Source: Tomocerus qinae
Taxonomy: Eukaryota > Arthropoda > Collembola > Entomobryomorpha > Tomoceridae
DNA length: 64,000 nt
NCBI GenBank assembly: GCA_020055645.1
Contig: CM034546.1
Location: 130,717,875-130,781,874, forward strand
Reading direction: 5' to 3'
Both the position numbers and the translations under genes were made by a program. Shown here one piece after another: positions 36,466 to 49,211 of this stretch (positions are counted from its first letter, which is position 1; every line of letters begins with the position of its first letter). The notes under the pieces are model-generated. The model was not told where the DNA came from, ran no database searches, and saw nothing but the letters and a program-made list of their open reading frames with translations.

Positions 36466-38800
36466 CGAAATGTTTACCCTAAAAGTAATGCTTCGTTGCC
36501 AATGTATTTAGCATGATGTCTGCTATAAATAAATACTATCATACAAAAATCACGTTACCTTTTGACCATTGAACAGAAGTGAAACTGACAGCCTCAATTA
36601 CTATTCCCGACCTTGCCATTTTTATTATTAATGATTTACTTATAACAATAATATGTTATGTATCAGACCACTGTGCAATATCTCCTTATTTCTGTATATT
36701 CATTGCATTTCTCTACTCGAACGTATTTTTAAAACTATTCCATATGAACATTCCGCAGACATAGACCTTACTCAATTACAGGTAGATTACTGCGTACTAA
36801 GCCACCGATAAGTATATTATTTAGCTAGTAATCTAGACTAGACTGGATCTTAGTAATCTGCTAAATTATTCTACAAACAATAATGTTATGAGCGTGAAGA
36901 TAATATTTTACAACATTCCATTTGACATTGACCGTTACTTATTTGATTAACTTAATCTACATGTATCTAGATAAACGTTAGTGTAACATTGTGAAACAAA
37001 TTATTCAGACAATTTATCTCCTCTGTATAAAATCATACTTTCGAAAGTTTTGATCTACAAAAATGCAATCTTTAGGTTAAGACAAACCCGGAGTTTGTAA
37101 ATGAGCAAAATCGAACAGCTCTGATTTCGGAAAAAATTAAAAAAATTAATAAAAATCGTTGTAACTTCAATTCCAAAGTCGAGTGATGTTGAACCTATCG
37201 AGCCTGTTTGAAATCTAATATTAACTTTGCATTATTTTCTAGCCAAAAATTAAATGCATGTCATGTCAGTCATGTAAAGTGTGTAATATCGAATTATTAT
37301 TTTTTATTTTATATATCAACCCCACCCCATAGTTTATCACTGACATGGTAAAAAACTAAATAATATTTCAGGCTCTTGAAGAGTAACAATCAGCAAGCAA
37401 AAACGTATTCATTCTAGTTTATTGATAAATTTAATACTTTTAGACAATCTTTAAGAGCAATTGAAATGCACTTGAACATAAAACTTTTATGTCACACATG
37501 TCGTTCCTAAGGTCACATCTACTCGATTAACTGCAACTGTAGTTGTTTGAAAAATAATGAAAAAATTTGAAATTTATCTGCTTCAAGGGGTATTCAAGGT
37601 TTTGTCGAAGAATACTTACCCAGGATAATTAATAACTGACATAAATACAACATATGCATCAGTCATCAATACCTTGTATTATAAGGTCATAAATCATAGT
37701 GATCTTATTCAGAACCTTGTAAGAATGTAAGGCAAAGAACCATTGTACTGTAAAACTAAACCGTTTAATAGACTTGCCTGGGTTCATTTAATTAAGGGAA
37801 TACGATGCATTATGACCATTGCGTGTATAAACTTCAAATCAGAAATTATTATTATATATAGTGATGCGTCACTATATTATTGAAGGTAACAATTATGAAG
37901 TTGTATTTTAATGATTAATCGATCTTTTGTCAATCAATCTACGGCTAGTCAACTGATGTAATATGCGTAATCAGCTTACCAGTATTCGATCATCCACGAG
38001 TGCATTTTTATTAATTGTGTACAAGCTTAACACGAATTACTATTGACGTCGGGTTTCATCCGAACTCAGAACATATGATAAGTACGTGTTTGTACGTGAT
38101 TCAATGTCATGATATGTTGAAATAAAATTCTGTATTGTTTTGTCAAGCTTTTGGTATATTTATGTTAAATCTGTACTATGCCTTGGGAATCAAGTATAAC
38201 CCAAAACATTTTTGTTACAGCACGGATTCAAATATATAAACATTTGGAATACCTTTTGTTCTTGATTCTTGTACCTACTTTTATTAGGGGGCACAAATTT
38301 AAAAGAATTTCTGGACTACGAAGTAAAAATTTAAATTATTGATGGGAATGATGGGATAAAATATGCTTCGTACTTAAATAGTTTGCTTACTAAAAGAAAT
38401 CTTCTTTGCCCAATTTTGAAATGAAAATATTTGCTGTTTCGTTTCCGTCCTTGTCTCCGTTCGTGTTTTACATAGTTTTAGATGAATGAGATGATGTTCA
38501 GCATATGTATTTTTTAGGATTTAAGGAGCTTTCATATATTGCTTTTAATTGAAATCTGTGATCCCAGTTGTACTCCAACCTGTCACAAAATAAAGCTCAA
38601 TGGCACAATTGAGAAAGTCCCAGTATAATTGATTCATCTCTCACTCTGTCTATGTCCATTCGATAAAAACAATTGGAGTGCTGTATAATATTAATTGATA
38701 TACCCAAGTACTTATGACCGTGTTATTTTTTCAATGTTATCAGTAGTCAGAAAATAATCATCGTTCCACTTAGTCAGAGGTAATTTTTATCTTTGTTACC
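36466..38800. other. Intergenic, no feature seen
   Basis: 2.3 kb of AT-rich DNA without a supported gene or repeat family. It leads up to the promoter of the DOMON gene. Confidence 0.5.
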
Positions 38801-38808
38801 TTGCTACA

Positions 38809-38814
38809 TATAAA
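38809..38814 (+). promoter_or_regulatory. TATA box of the DOMON gene
   Basis: TATAAA lies 135 bases before the chosen ATG, a plausible distance for a short 5' leader. No other strong TATA motif lies closer. Confidence 0.5.
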
Positions 38815-38948
38815 GGTGTCGAACGTCCTTCAATTTTTATTTTAATCCCAGCTCCAATTTGGCCAACACTTGGTTGTTGCATTGCCTAGTTGTAGAGCCT
38901 CATAGATATCATTCAAATCTATCCGAATTCTTTACAATTCTATTCATT

Positions 38949-40997
38949 ATGAAAGTCGTAGTAATTACACTTCTTCTTTCCTTACTTTCTAATCCAATCC
39001 TTGGAGAATTTCAACTTTCCTCCAATGACGGCCACTTTTCAATTCTGGGTGAGGTGGAGCCTCCTTTTGTACAGTTCCAAGTGACAGTCCGCTCCACAGG
39101 TTGGGTCGCATTAGGAATTAGTAAAGATCCAAAAATTTCAGAAACGGATCTGTTTATTGGCGGAATTGATGACAACAGTGGAAAACCTTATTACGGTGTA
39201 AGTAATTACACTTATTTCCCATTCATTAATCCAACCTAGTTATCCAATTATAGCATAAAATTATTTTAAAATCAGATTTATTTTTTGCATTGCATTGGCA
39301 TCATATTTCTAAACACAAGCTATTCCGTTTTGATTGGTCTTGGAAATTTTCAGTATGTTAGTTTAGAAAAAGGTTAAAATGTGTTGTAATTTAGTTCTAA
39401 GTTGAAACGGATAAATACCTTTTTTGTATAATAAAATTACAATACCGAAAACACAAGGCACAGTAGTAATTTCCTAATGCACATTATAATATGTACTATT
39501 ATAATGTAAAATATTATGAATATAATAATTTATAAGTAATTTGCAATTGTTTTGATTTTCAGGATTACTATGGAATGCTGTATGGATCAGCTATTGAAGA
39601 TAAAGTCAATGATTGGAATGTTATTGAAAAAGAATCGTGGCAAGATGACAAACAAACTCATCTAACTTTCACTAGAATGCTGAAGACCAATGATACACGG
39701 GATATCGAAATCAAGGTATTTGAATCTTTATTTGGACTTACTGCCTCTGTTGTAAGCTATAACTGTTACGCCTGAATTTATCGTTTAATTTTGGTATTCT
39801 CTGTGGTTCTAGGATGAAACTATTTATCTAGTTTATGCATACGGGATAAATGACGATTTGTCACAGCCTGCTACAGATGAAGGTTATCAAAAAGTCAATA
39901 TTTACCACAGCGGCCAGGATATTGATTTTGAGGACGATTTCAAAAAAGATGAGCCTACGACTCCGGAAGCTACAACTCCAGAGGCTACAACTCCAGAGGC
40001 TACGACACCAGAAGCTACAACTCCAGAAGCAACAACTCCAGAAGCTACAACTCCAGAGGCTACAACTCCAGAAGCTACAACTCCTGAGGCTACGACTCCA
40101 GAAGCAACAACTCCAGAAGCAACAACTCCAGAAGCAACAACTCCAGAAGCAACAACTCCAGAAGCAACAACTCCAGAAGCTACAACTCCAGAGGCTACGA
40201 CTCCAGAGGCTACAACTCCAGAAGCAACAACTCCAGAAGCTACGACTCCAGAGGCTACGACACCAGAAGCTACAACTCCAGAAGCGACAACTCCAGAAGC
40301 TACAACTCCAGAGGCTACAACTCCAGAAGCTACAACTCCTGAGGCTACGACTCCAGAAGCAACAACTCCAGAAGCAACAACTCCAGAAGCAACAACTCCA
40401 GAAGCAACAACTCCAGAAGCAACAACTCCAGAAGCAACAACTCCAGAAGCTACAACTCCAGAAGCTACAACTCCACAGGCTACGACTCCAGAGGCTACAA
40501 CTCCAGAAGCAACAACTCCAGAGGCTACGACTCCAGAGGCTACAACTCCAGAAGCAACAACTCCAGAGGCTACGACTCCAGAGGCTACAACTACTGATAC
40601 TACGACACCTAGTTCCACACCTAGTTCCACGCCCAGTTCCACACCCAGTTCAACCCCTAGTTCGACACCTAGTTCCACACCTAGTTCCACGCCTAGTTCC
40701 ACGCCTAGTTCCACCCCAAGTTCAACCCCTAGCTCCACCCCTAGTTCCACCTCAAGTTCGACACCTAGTTCCACCCCTAGTTCAACACCTAGATCTACAC
40801 CTGGCTCTAGTTCCTCAACTGGATCTAGTTCCTCACCTGGCTCTAGTTCCTCAACTGGATCTAGTTCCTCACCTGGATCTAGTTCCTCCCCTGGACCTAA
40901 TAGTACACCAGTGTCTACTACAGAAAATAGTGGTGATACTTTGAAATTCTCCTTCACTCTCTTTCTTGTTGCAGTGGTTGGCAGAATGTTGGTTTAA
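38949..40997 (+). CDS. Secreted DOMON protein with mucin-like repeat tail
   Basis: Three exons join in phase: 38949-39197, 39563-39715 and 39813-40997, giving 528 residues. The ATG at 38949 is chosen because a signal peptide follows at once (MKVVVITLLLSLLSNPILG); an ATG at 38859 would bury it. Residues about 20-155 form a DOMON domain (STGWVALGISKDPKISETDL, then HLTFTRMLKTNDTRDIEIK and TIYLVYAYG), a heme- or sugar-binding fold found in dopamine hydroxylase relatives. Next come about 40 TTPEA pentads, then TPSS repeats and GSSSS blocks, all Thr/Ser/Pro-rich like mucins and probably O-glycosylated. The hydrophobic C-terminus (FSFTLFLVAVVGRMLV) fits a GPI-anchor signal. A cuticle, gut-lining or egg-coat role is possible but not shown. 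A polyadenylation signal AATAAA lies at 41271. Confidence 0.9.
39950..40600 (+). repeat. 15-bp coding minisatellite (TTPEA)
   Basis: About 42 units of 15 bp coding for TTPEA, with synonymous variants (gct/gca, gag/gaa, aca/acg). A pattern of variants starting near 40001 returns near 40256, giving a higher-order unit of 255 bp (17 pentads), so the array grew at least once by block duplication. A second array of TPSS-type units follows to about 40800. Confidence 0.9.
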
Positions 40998-42317
40998 CAA
41001 ACTTAAATATTAGTTTTTACATAAATTGATTATTTGCCTTGCCATCTGAAACGACTGTAAGTATTAATAATATTTTCTATCCGCAGGGCATGAAAACACC
41101 AGGGTTGTTACTGTTTGGTACCCAAAAATCTTTTCATGCCTTGTCTATTCTACTGCAAAATTATTTATGCATTAATTATTTGTTAATACCTATATAATGT
41201 ATAACATTCCTGTATTTATTTTCTGAAAGAATCGATATTTTATACTATGACGCGTGTGGGATCTTCTTTTAATAAAGTTTTAAACAAGGAACAGAAAACC
41301 GTTTGAGGGATTGTTAATTATGTAAGCTTCATGATAATAAGACGAATGAAATTATTGTAGGTACGTTAAGTGTATAGGCCTTCGCCCCTTAAAATTTTTT
41401 TTGATCTGCATGCTGGTTCAATCACTGATCAAGTTTTGAAGTTTTATTTTTCTTGTGCAATTTTGAATACGTATCTGGAGGAAAGTTTATAATTAAACCT
41501 ACAGTCTGCAGAGAAGATAACTCTTGATAAGAAAGCAAGGCTATGGCAATTGTTATGATTTTTGAGTGATGTAACAAAAAATTAATTCCAATTTCATATG
41601 CATGGCGCTTATTTGAATTTGATAAGGCGTTACATTTGTAAGCAACTAAAAAAATAAATGGCATTTTCTACATCTATAGGATGCTTCCTAGCACCCCTTG
41701 CAAATTCCATAGCACAAGTCAGCAGGGAATTTTTAGCATACTTTTTTGTTTCCCAAATCCTAACCTAATTAAAAATAGTTCTTTTATTAGTTTAGGTCAG
41801 AAAAGACGCAAAAGTAGTGACTGGCAACGAGGTGTCGTTGCTTAAATTCAGCCTTTACTTTAATGATATACTTTGCTTTCGAGAACTTTTCGAAAATGTA
41901 AAAAGGATGCTAGAAAGTTCATGGCGACATTTTAGCAAATGCTTGGAAATTTATAAGGGATGGGATGCTAGAAGAAAAGTCTCCGGGGACTGTCCTAGAT
42001 GTTTTTCATTTGACAATTTGAATTTATATTGCTGACGTTTGTCTGACGGTAGGAAAAAGGCTAATAAAGGAATTTAACTTGTATAGGAAGCAGATCCGGC
42101 CCTACCATAATGTAGGCAAACTATAGAAAAATGCATGCTTAAGGTCTTAGGTTCCGGGTTGGATTGTGTACTTATGCTACTAAAATATAAAAAAGGGGTT
42201 ATGATTTTTTTTAGCTATTTATTAACAGGCTAGTATAAACTCTATGACGTGCTACAATGTAAATAGCTAGTTTCTGATAATAAATATTTAAATGTTTGTA
42301 GTTTTAAACTCGTTTTC
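40998..42317. other. 3' region of the DOMON gene and intergenic DNA
   Basis: Apart from the AATAAA at 41271-41276 I see no gene. A stretch near 41690-41840 has a degenerate CTTGCAAATTCC/GGCAACGAGG composition like old transposon DNA. Confidence 0.4.
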
Positions 42318-42584
42318 AGCTCGCCTGAATAAGGCAGCTTATTGAATCGCACAGTCAGTCCGTACGTTTGTAATCACGGTAACTTTCGATTGCAATGACG
42401 GATATTGACAAAACTTTGTAAAAGCAATAAAACAATGCCTATGGACCATTGATGATCCATATTGATCTAATTTGAATTACTGCACATTTTAGTAATCAAA
42501 ATAGATCTATTCTACTATTATTCTACCAAAAATCTGCACACGGTCCCCTTTCCTCAGGCGAGCTTCTGTTACGGCTTTCTGTCC
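42318..42584. mobile_element. AGCTCGCC-family element, short form
   Basis: Begins AGCTCGCCTGAATAAGG and carries CCTCAGGCGAGCTTCTGTTA near its right end, with conserved inner words (CGCACAGTCAGTCCG, AACAATGCCTATGGACC). It lacks the minisatellite completely. The right border is approximate. Confidence 0.6.
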
Positions 42585-42850
42585 CACTGTCTGTTAAATC
42601 CCACTTTTCATTTTAGTTGACATTGTCCGCAGGTTGGAGTTCTATGAATTAATTAGTATCGTTTGATCATTTTGTGGACTTTAGATTACGTCAAGCTTAA
42701 TTTTAAAAAGTTTTTCACTGGCTGTAGTCATCGTTGTGTACTTAAATAAATAATTGGTTTTAAGTATTAATAATTTCTATTGGGCAGCAAGAAAACTAAC
42801 TAAAAAAAATTAATTTACATAAACTTAAATTGACGCCCGTCAATTACTTT

Positions 42851-44211
42851 CAAGGTATCGAAAAACCCGGGTTTTTTAGGAAAAAACCCTCGACCCCGGG
42901 TTTTTTAGGGTTTTTTTGGTTTTTTGGGTTTAAGGGTTTTTTTATATAACTATAGGTATAAATACAAACCTATACTATACCATATTTGAAACTACAGCTG
43001 ACAACAACAACAACCGTGTCAACTACTATTACTTACGTCAACGAAAAGAAAAATTAAAGCATAAATAGTTTAATTTTATTATGTTGTAACGTAGCAAATG
43101 CAGCATTTTTGTGAACACCTATATTATTATTATTACTGTTTGATAACAACTAGTGAAAAATGCCTTGTGTATACTCAGTGTACAAAATACCATTTACCAC
43201 TTACCAGTGGTAAGTGGTTTTTAATGGTATTTAACGTTAAATACCACTACCTAAAAAGTAGTGGTAAGTGGTATAAATGGTAAAAATGGTAAAAAATAGT
43301 TTTATTTAAATTTCGTGTTTGAATTTTGAACAAAATTCGGGGGAAAAGTACGAAATAGCATAGCAGATGATCATTGTTGTCACAAATTGATAAGTGTTCA
43401 TCAGTGTTAAGTGTTAATTGATAAGGATTCAACCAATGGGGGCGCTAACAACCCTTGCCGATTGAGAAATTAATTACAAGTAAATTATCATCAATTTTAA
43501 ATGGGCGATACCAAATACAATCTTTCTTTCTTCATTTTTTTATAGCTTTTGGTGTACAATCAAATAAATATGATTAATTTAATTGATATTGGAAATATTT
43601 CATAGAAAACAAAAGGAAGTCTAGTGTATCTGTACTCAGCTGTCTAATCAATCGCTAAAATTTACCATTTTTACCATTAAATGCATTTTTACCATTAAGT
43701 GCATTTTTACCACTGTGATGGTAAAAAAGGCTAAAAAGTGGTAAATTTTGTACACTGAGTGAAATATTAAGCATTATAATATTTTACTGATTATATTGAC
43801 TTTATGATATTATTCCTTTGTTAATTTGAAGCTTTAATTGCAAAGCATTACAGTAATGAATATGTAAGTTATAAATTGAAATTATGAGTACAACAATATT
43901 ATAAACATAATCTTTACAATGCAATGACTAAAGTATACATAAAATTAATACTATTATAGTCCTCACATTACGATACATTAATTACGCGTAGAAGTGTAGA
44001 AGCTATATTTGTTTCCACCTGATTATGCATTTGTTTACATTTTTGAATAGAAATTAGTATGTATTGCGTATCTAGATGGACCTGTAGTGCACATTTTTGT
44101 ATGTTTTGTAAAAAACCCAAAAAACCCAATAAACCCGGGGTTTTTAAGTAAAGCGGGGTGGGTTTTTTGCCAAAAAACCCCAACCCATAAAAAACCCGAC
44201 CCACAACCCTG
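42851..44211. mobile_element. hAT-type element with AACCC-rich ends
   Basis: A perfect 8-bp target duplication ATTACTTT (42843-42850 and 44212-44219) brackets ends that start CAAGGTATCGAAAAACCC and finish CCCACAACCCTG. Both subterminal zones consist of AAAACCC/GGGTTTTTT words in inverted arrangement. The middle is interrupted by a second element at 43176-43757. Without it the element would be about 780 bp. Noncoding. Confidence 0.85.
43176..43757. mobile_element. hAT-type element CAGTGTAC, copy B, nested
   Basis: 582 bp, nearly the same as 28949-29529 from end to end. It sits inside the AACCC-rich hAT element. Unlike copy A it has no recognisable 8-bp target duplication (TGTATACT on the left, AGTGAAAT on the right). 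Confidence 0.85.
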
Positions 44212-44368
44212 ATTACTTTATTTGTGTCAAACATGATCTGTTAAACTTACAAGTGTCCTTAAATTTGTAGCCAGAAGCGTAATGTAAAACCGTCAATACT
44301 AAATGTTTGTATTATGGCGACCGTTTTATTCAAAAATTTTGAAATACGAATAGATAGATTACATTATT

Positions 44369-46446
44369 TTAAATCGTTTTATGAAGGCACGAATATAGCA
44401 CTTCGTAAATAAATGCAATTAGAGTTAAAATGGTGCAAATGACAAAAAATAGAATTACAGGTATAAAGGCATGCAAATTCAAAGTTTTGGGATTTTCAGT
44501 CGTTTGCTTTTCATCAACTACAGTTTCAATAGCATCTTTGTCTCGAAATACAAAGCCTGCTGAAGATGCAGATGTACTATCCTCCCTCCTCCCCTCTTCA
44601 TAAATAAAATTTTCTTCCCATTTCCCATACAAACCAGATTCAAAAAGTGCAATGATTTTTTCCGCCAAAATAACGCCATAAATATTTCTTCGGACTGTCC
44701 ATTCCCATTTTATTTTGAGTAAACTGGAATCCTTTGGTCCAAATATAAGATGGGCGTCAATAATATCAGGAGTCTTTTCTAATTTTTCAGCAAAGTGATT
44801 CAAATTCTGCAATTTGTTTATGACAGCAAATTCATTATTCGGTTCAAATGTAGTGCAATTTGAGAGATGGGAATTAATATCTTCTTTGCATGATGTTAGA
44901 AGGGTTTTCTTTATTGAAGCCAAGTAAAGCTGCATCGTAGGGCGGACGTCAACCAAGAACATTTTAGATGCCAATTTTTTAATCATAATATCTGACTGGG
45001 AGGATGCATTACAATTACAATTGCCAATCTTTTGTTCAAACGAAGAGTAATGATATTCAAAGCGAATATTAGTAGAATAGAATAGGTCAATAGAATGTAA
45101 TGAATACCGAATTTGTTCATTGCAAATAACTTGCATTTCAGATTTGACAAGTTCGTCTATATTATTTGGTATTTTAGGAATTGTTGGTCTGGTTATCAGG
45201 GCAAAAAGTTTCCCCTTGTAGCCACTACTGATAGATATGGTAAGTAAAATCCAAATTGCGACCAAAAATCGAATACACTTCGAAGAATCAGAACTTTTTA
45301 TCGAATTTGTCAGATATACTTGACTTTGTTCCAAAAGAGCTCCGACAACCGAGAATAAAGTTGCGAATTTGTCATTGAAGAAGCCAACTGAATTTTCTCT
45401 AAGAGAAACTAAATCTGTATGGTGGCGAAATGGCCATGATGAACTCAACTCAAAAACAATACTAAATAATAAAATCAACAATCCCAAGAGAAACCAGGAG
45501 AAAATGTCAAGTGGTCTCCAAAGGAGCAGCCAATTAATTTGTCACATTTTTGCCTGTAACTATTGCATAAGTGTATTCTTCAATTTTGAATGGTACTGAA
45601 AGAGGGAGAAATCTTAAATCATTCTCTTTCAATTCAAAATCTTTATAATCGCGTACAGAAAAAATTATTGATGCGATATCTAAAAGATTTATATTATTGT
45701 CTTTCTTCACTCCATTCAATGGAATTTGACTAGAATCTTCTCGGAAATCTTGGATGGTAAAATTTAAATGTATTCCCATATTTACGATCAGACATTGTTG
45801 TTCCGAATTTTGTTGTAAATTTTCAACCGATGAATATAAATAGAACTTTCCAGGGAAATTGTTATATTTGTACTTGTTGAACTTTACTGCACCTCCATGA
45901 AAATTTCTGTAGACTTGAAGCCAAAATTTATTGACTTTGGCCAGCTGATCAGTACAACTGTAGTGAAAAATTATTACTTTCAGTAGAAATATCCACAAAG
46001 AAAGTTTTCGAAGTTGTATCAAATGATGTAAAAGTTGAGTACAACATTTCAGCCGCCGATTCATTTGTAATTCCATGAAATACAACGGAATACTCTGCAT
46101 TCTTCCTGACTGTACTCGATGAAAATTGATGTCCGGTTAGATGAAATGGGAGAAAAGAGTCAATGACCAAAATATAATATTTCACATAGCAAAGAACAAA
46201 CCTTAGTTGTGTTTTACTTCCCAAATCGTTTTTGTCCATTCCTGAAGGGGATTCCCAACCGTTCTGAATTATGAAGCCAGAATTCAAATCCTGCTTGTAA
46301 TGACTACTCGTAAGTTTTTGGAGAAAATTGGTTTGCATTTCGATGTTATTTTTCACCGTATGAATCGGGTATAAGGTTTCATTTAACGGTGAAATTATAA
46401 TAATGTGCAGCATACATTTGGAAAACAAAGTAAATAAATCAGACAT
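44369..46446 (-). pseudogene. Divergent ionotropic receptor (IR), frame-broken
   Basis: IRs are chemosensory ion channels derived from ionotropic glutamate receptors. From ATG at 46446 the N-terminal domain runs to about 45990; the ligand-binding part continues in another frame to 45534; the channel part (45533-44369) is in a third. Landmarks are WLLLWRPLDIFSWFLLG (start of the first transmembrane helix), CIRFLVAIWILLTISISSGY followed by KGKLFALITRPTIPKIP (pore side), and a last helix FIPVILFFVICTILTLIAF. The change of frame at 45530-45539 is a direct doubling of AATT compared with the paralogue (ACAAATTGG there). The other lies near 45990. The gene is about 70% of a normal set of domains but is probably dead. 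Confidence 0.75.
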
Positions 46447-47402
46447 TTCTAAAAATCCCTCAGAACCAATTCTTACAGGGAGTTTTGCAAATTACTACAA
46501 CTAAGAATATTACAATGACGATTTAAGACAGACAATTTACAATTCGATAGTAACTAAATCGTGACTGAGACCGAAATGTACACTTATCGCCTTTGTACAT
46601 GTAGACCGATGAAATAAACTCGTACATTAGCAAATTAAACGAGAAAAATGTTATTAAATCAATAATAATATTTTTACCAATTCGTTTTCAAACTGAAGGT
46701 CACAAAAGATCAATTAGGAATCCATCGAAACGGTAATATTTACACACATAATATTATGCTTAAGTACCTCCTTATCCCTTACTCAAATGTCAGATAGTAT
46801 GTCAGACGCAAATCAATTTAAATGCAGTATTGATAGAGATAAGTAGTTTGTGAAGCTCAAAAACAAATTCTTATAGTGATTGCATTCAATTTATAAGAGT
46901 AGATATATCGTAATATTACCACTTAGCTATGCTCATAGTTGTAATAATTTGACTACTTGATTGTCATTTTAATACATGTAAACATTATTGGTTCAATAGT
47001 ATAAATAGACAGACAGTTTGTTTATTAACAAAAGAGATGTCTGGAAAAATTGCGAATTGATTGTTAATGATGAAGATATTGTACAAAAGCTAAAAAGAAT
47101 ACCAACATAAACAAGTGTCACATGCAGGATTGTATTATGTCCGGAAAAACGTTTACTGTCCAGGAGGAAATTAATTTTATCCACTGAAGGAAATTAATTT
47201 CGTCCATTTTATTTGGAAAAATAACTTGTTCCTAATTTTATCCTTGAAGAAATTAATTTTGTCCAATTTTATCCAACCCCTCTATTTCATCCACCGCAAC
47301 CATGGTCACAGGTAATAGGATTAATGATTAATCTTTAGAACAATGTTTTCCTTTTTTGAAAATTTTTACTCAGCCATCATACAATATCGAAAATGTATTT
47401 AT
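46447..47402. other. Intergenic between IR and Gr genes
   Basis: No gene seen. Bases 47165-47290 contain four imperfect copies of a word like GAAATTAATTTTATCCA, perhaps the end of an old transposon. Confidence 0.4.
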
Positions 47403-49114
47403 TTATTGAAAATAACTACTTGGAAAGGCAATGAGTAAAGAAGCTATGTAATTAGACATAGTCATGTAAAAGGCTAGAAGGTACAAAGGTCTGACTGCTC
47501 GTAAAATGCCAACACGAATTCCAAATAACGGCAAACTGGCAACATGTCGAATATACACTGTTTTGAACAGCAAAGCACTTTTCAGTTTTCTTTTGCATGT
47601 AGCAGAGCCTTCGTAGACCTGAGATGCAACGATGAAGAACACAGTTACTGTAATTAAGCAGCTTACAAAAGAAACTAAAAATAGAATGTAAGTCGTTATC
47701 GGGACGATTCCAGCCAGCCGAATTGTTGCAAATAATGGAAAAATTGCAAATGCAGACAAAATCATGATGATGAATGGGATTAATCCATTTGTAAGGCTCT
47801 TCTTAAAGTGGATGTTTAGAATTTGTAGTCTCCGATAGTTAACAATATTCAAGGCCATCCTGTTTACCATACTGCGAGAAAAATATACACAAAAATCAAT
47901 TAGCTAATTAAAAATTTTATTGCAATATTTAATTGAAGTATCTACAAGTCTTAAAGCCATAATTAATTTAAATATATTTAATTCATAGTACCATTTAATG
48001 CAAGTTACCTCAATGTATTGAGCCAATGGGTAGCAGTGGAAATGTACATTTGAATATACATCATGGAAAAGACAATTGCAAAACCAATCACAAAATGTGA
48101 CAATGTTTGAAATATAACCAAAAGTACAATCACAAGTGGATGACTTATATAAGATGATGGAAACAAGGAATAGAAGTAATGCTTATGCCCGAATTGGACA
48201 ACACTCATCAAACCGAAAATACTTGTGAATGTCAATAGCGCCGTCAAATAAAAAAGCATAAGGGCTTCTAAAATTTTGGATGAGATTCCTCCATTGCTCA
48301 GTTTGAACTCGTCTAAATTAAAATCGATTCAGTAATAAGTACGGCAATTACAAAAAATATTGAGTAATATTCAACACAGATTGATGAAAAATAATTTAAC
48401 AGCTAAAATATGAGATATATTTTAAGGGTCCCTGAAAAAATTTAAAAGTCCCTGAAAAATAATTGAAACGGTCAATTGCTGCATGACTATGTCCTTTGGT
48501 TTAATCAAGTTTAAACATTAAATAGCACACTTAAAATATTTCCATGCAATTTGTAATTCTGCATATCATTGTTTGCCTTCTGCTGTTTCCTTTTATTAAA
48601 TGTAAGTAATAAATATCACCAGCAAATCCTGCAGAAAAGCAGTAACGCCACTAGGACACTAGTGCCAGCAATAATTGAAATTATATTGTTTCTATTGAAA
48701 GTTTTAGTATTTGCTGGCTTTTTAATAAAAACGAAAAAAGTGGAATTGCGTACTTTGAAACAATTTATCCATGAGTAAGAGTTGTTGAAGAAATGCAACG
48801 ACGTCGTTTTCTCTCTTGTGATAATTGTAGTAGAGCACTCCTCCCCACATGTAGCCAAAGGAAAATTGAAACAAAAGTGTCAGTTCCGAAAATTCCCTTG
48901 AACCTCGGTAAATTTCACTAAAAAGTCGGATGAAATTGTACAAACAATAAAGAGCCATATGGAGACCAGCAAACTTCCACGCTCCTCGTTTCCACTTATT
49001 TTGGACAATGAAAATAGTCTGCAAATCGTCATTCCAATAAAATGGGGATATTCCGATGAATGAGCCTATCTTTAAAATCATTCCAAGTAATCGTAATATT
49101 TTGTTTGATATCAT
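47403..49114 (-). CDS. Gustatory receptor (Gr) family protein
   Basis: Three exons join in phase: 49114-48754, 48312-48009 and 47871-47403, giving 377 residues with about seven hydrophobic segments. Grs are seven-helix ligand-gated cation channels of arthropod chemosensory neurons with an intracellular N-terminus. The N-terminal ILRLLGMILKIGSFIGISPF, a middle exon made almost only of membrane helices, and a C-terminal exon with FGIRVGILRAVRPLYLLAFY fit the family. The ATG at 49114 gives an intact frame. An open frame just upstream (49211, MKVEFIKTELLVEEYLQII) overlaps it in another phase and also looks like coding sequence, so about 40 residues may be missing through one indel. It lies between two IR genes on the same strand. 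Confidence 0.75.
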
Positions 49115-49211
49115 CCTTATAGAGTTTCACACTAAAAATATCCTTCCAGATGTTTATGATTTGTAAGTACTCTTCCACTAATAATTCTGTTTTTATAAAT
49201 TCAACTTTCAT

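Noticed and set aside
39902-40957. Long open frames on the other strand and in a second frame across the TTPEA repeat
   Set aside because: A 15-bp repeat without stops opens several frames at once. Only the frame joined to the DOMON exons has a signal peptide and splice sites.
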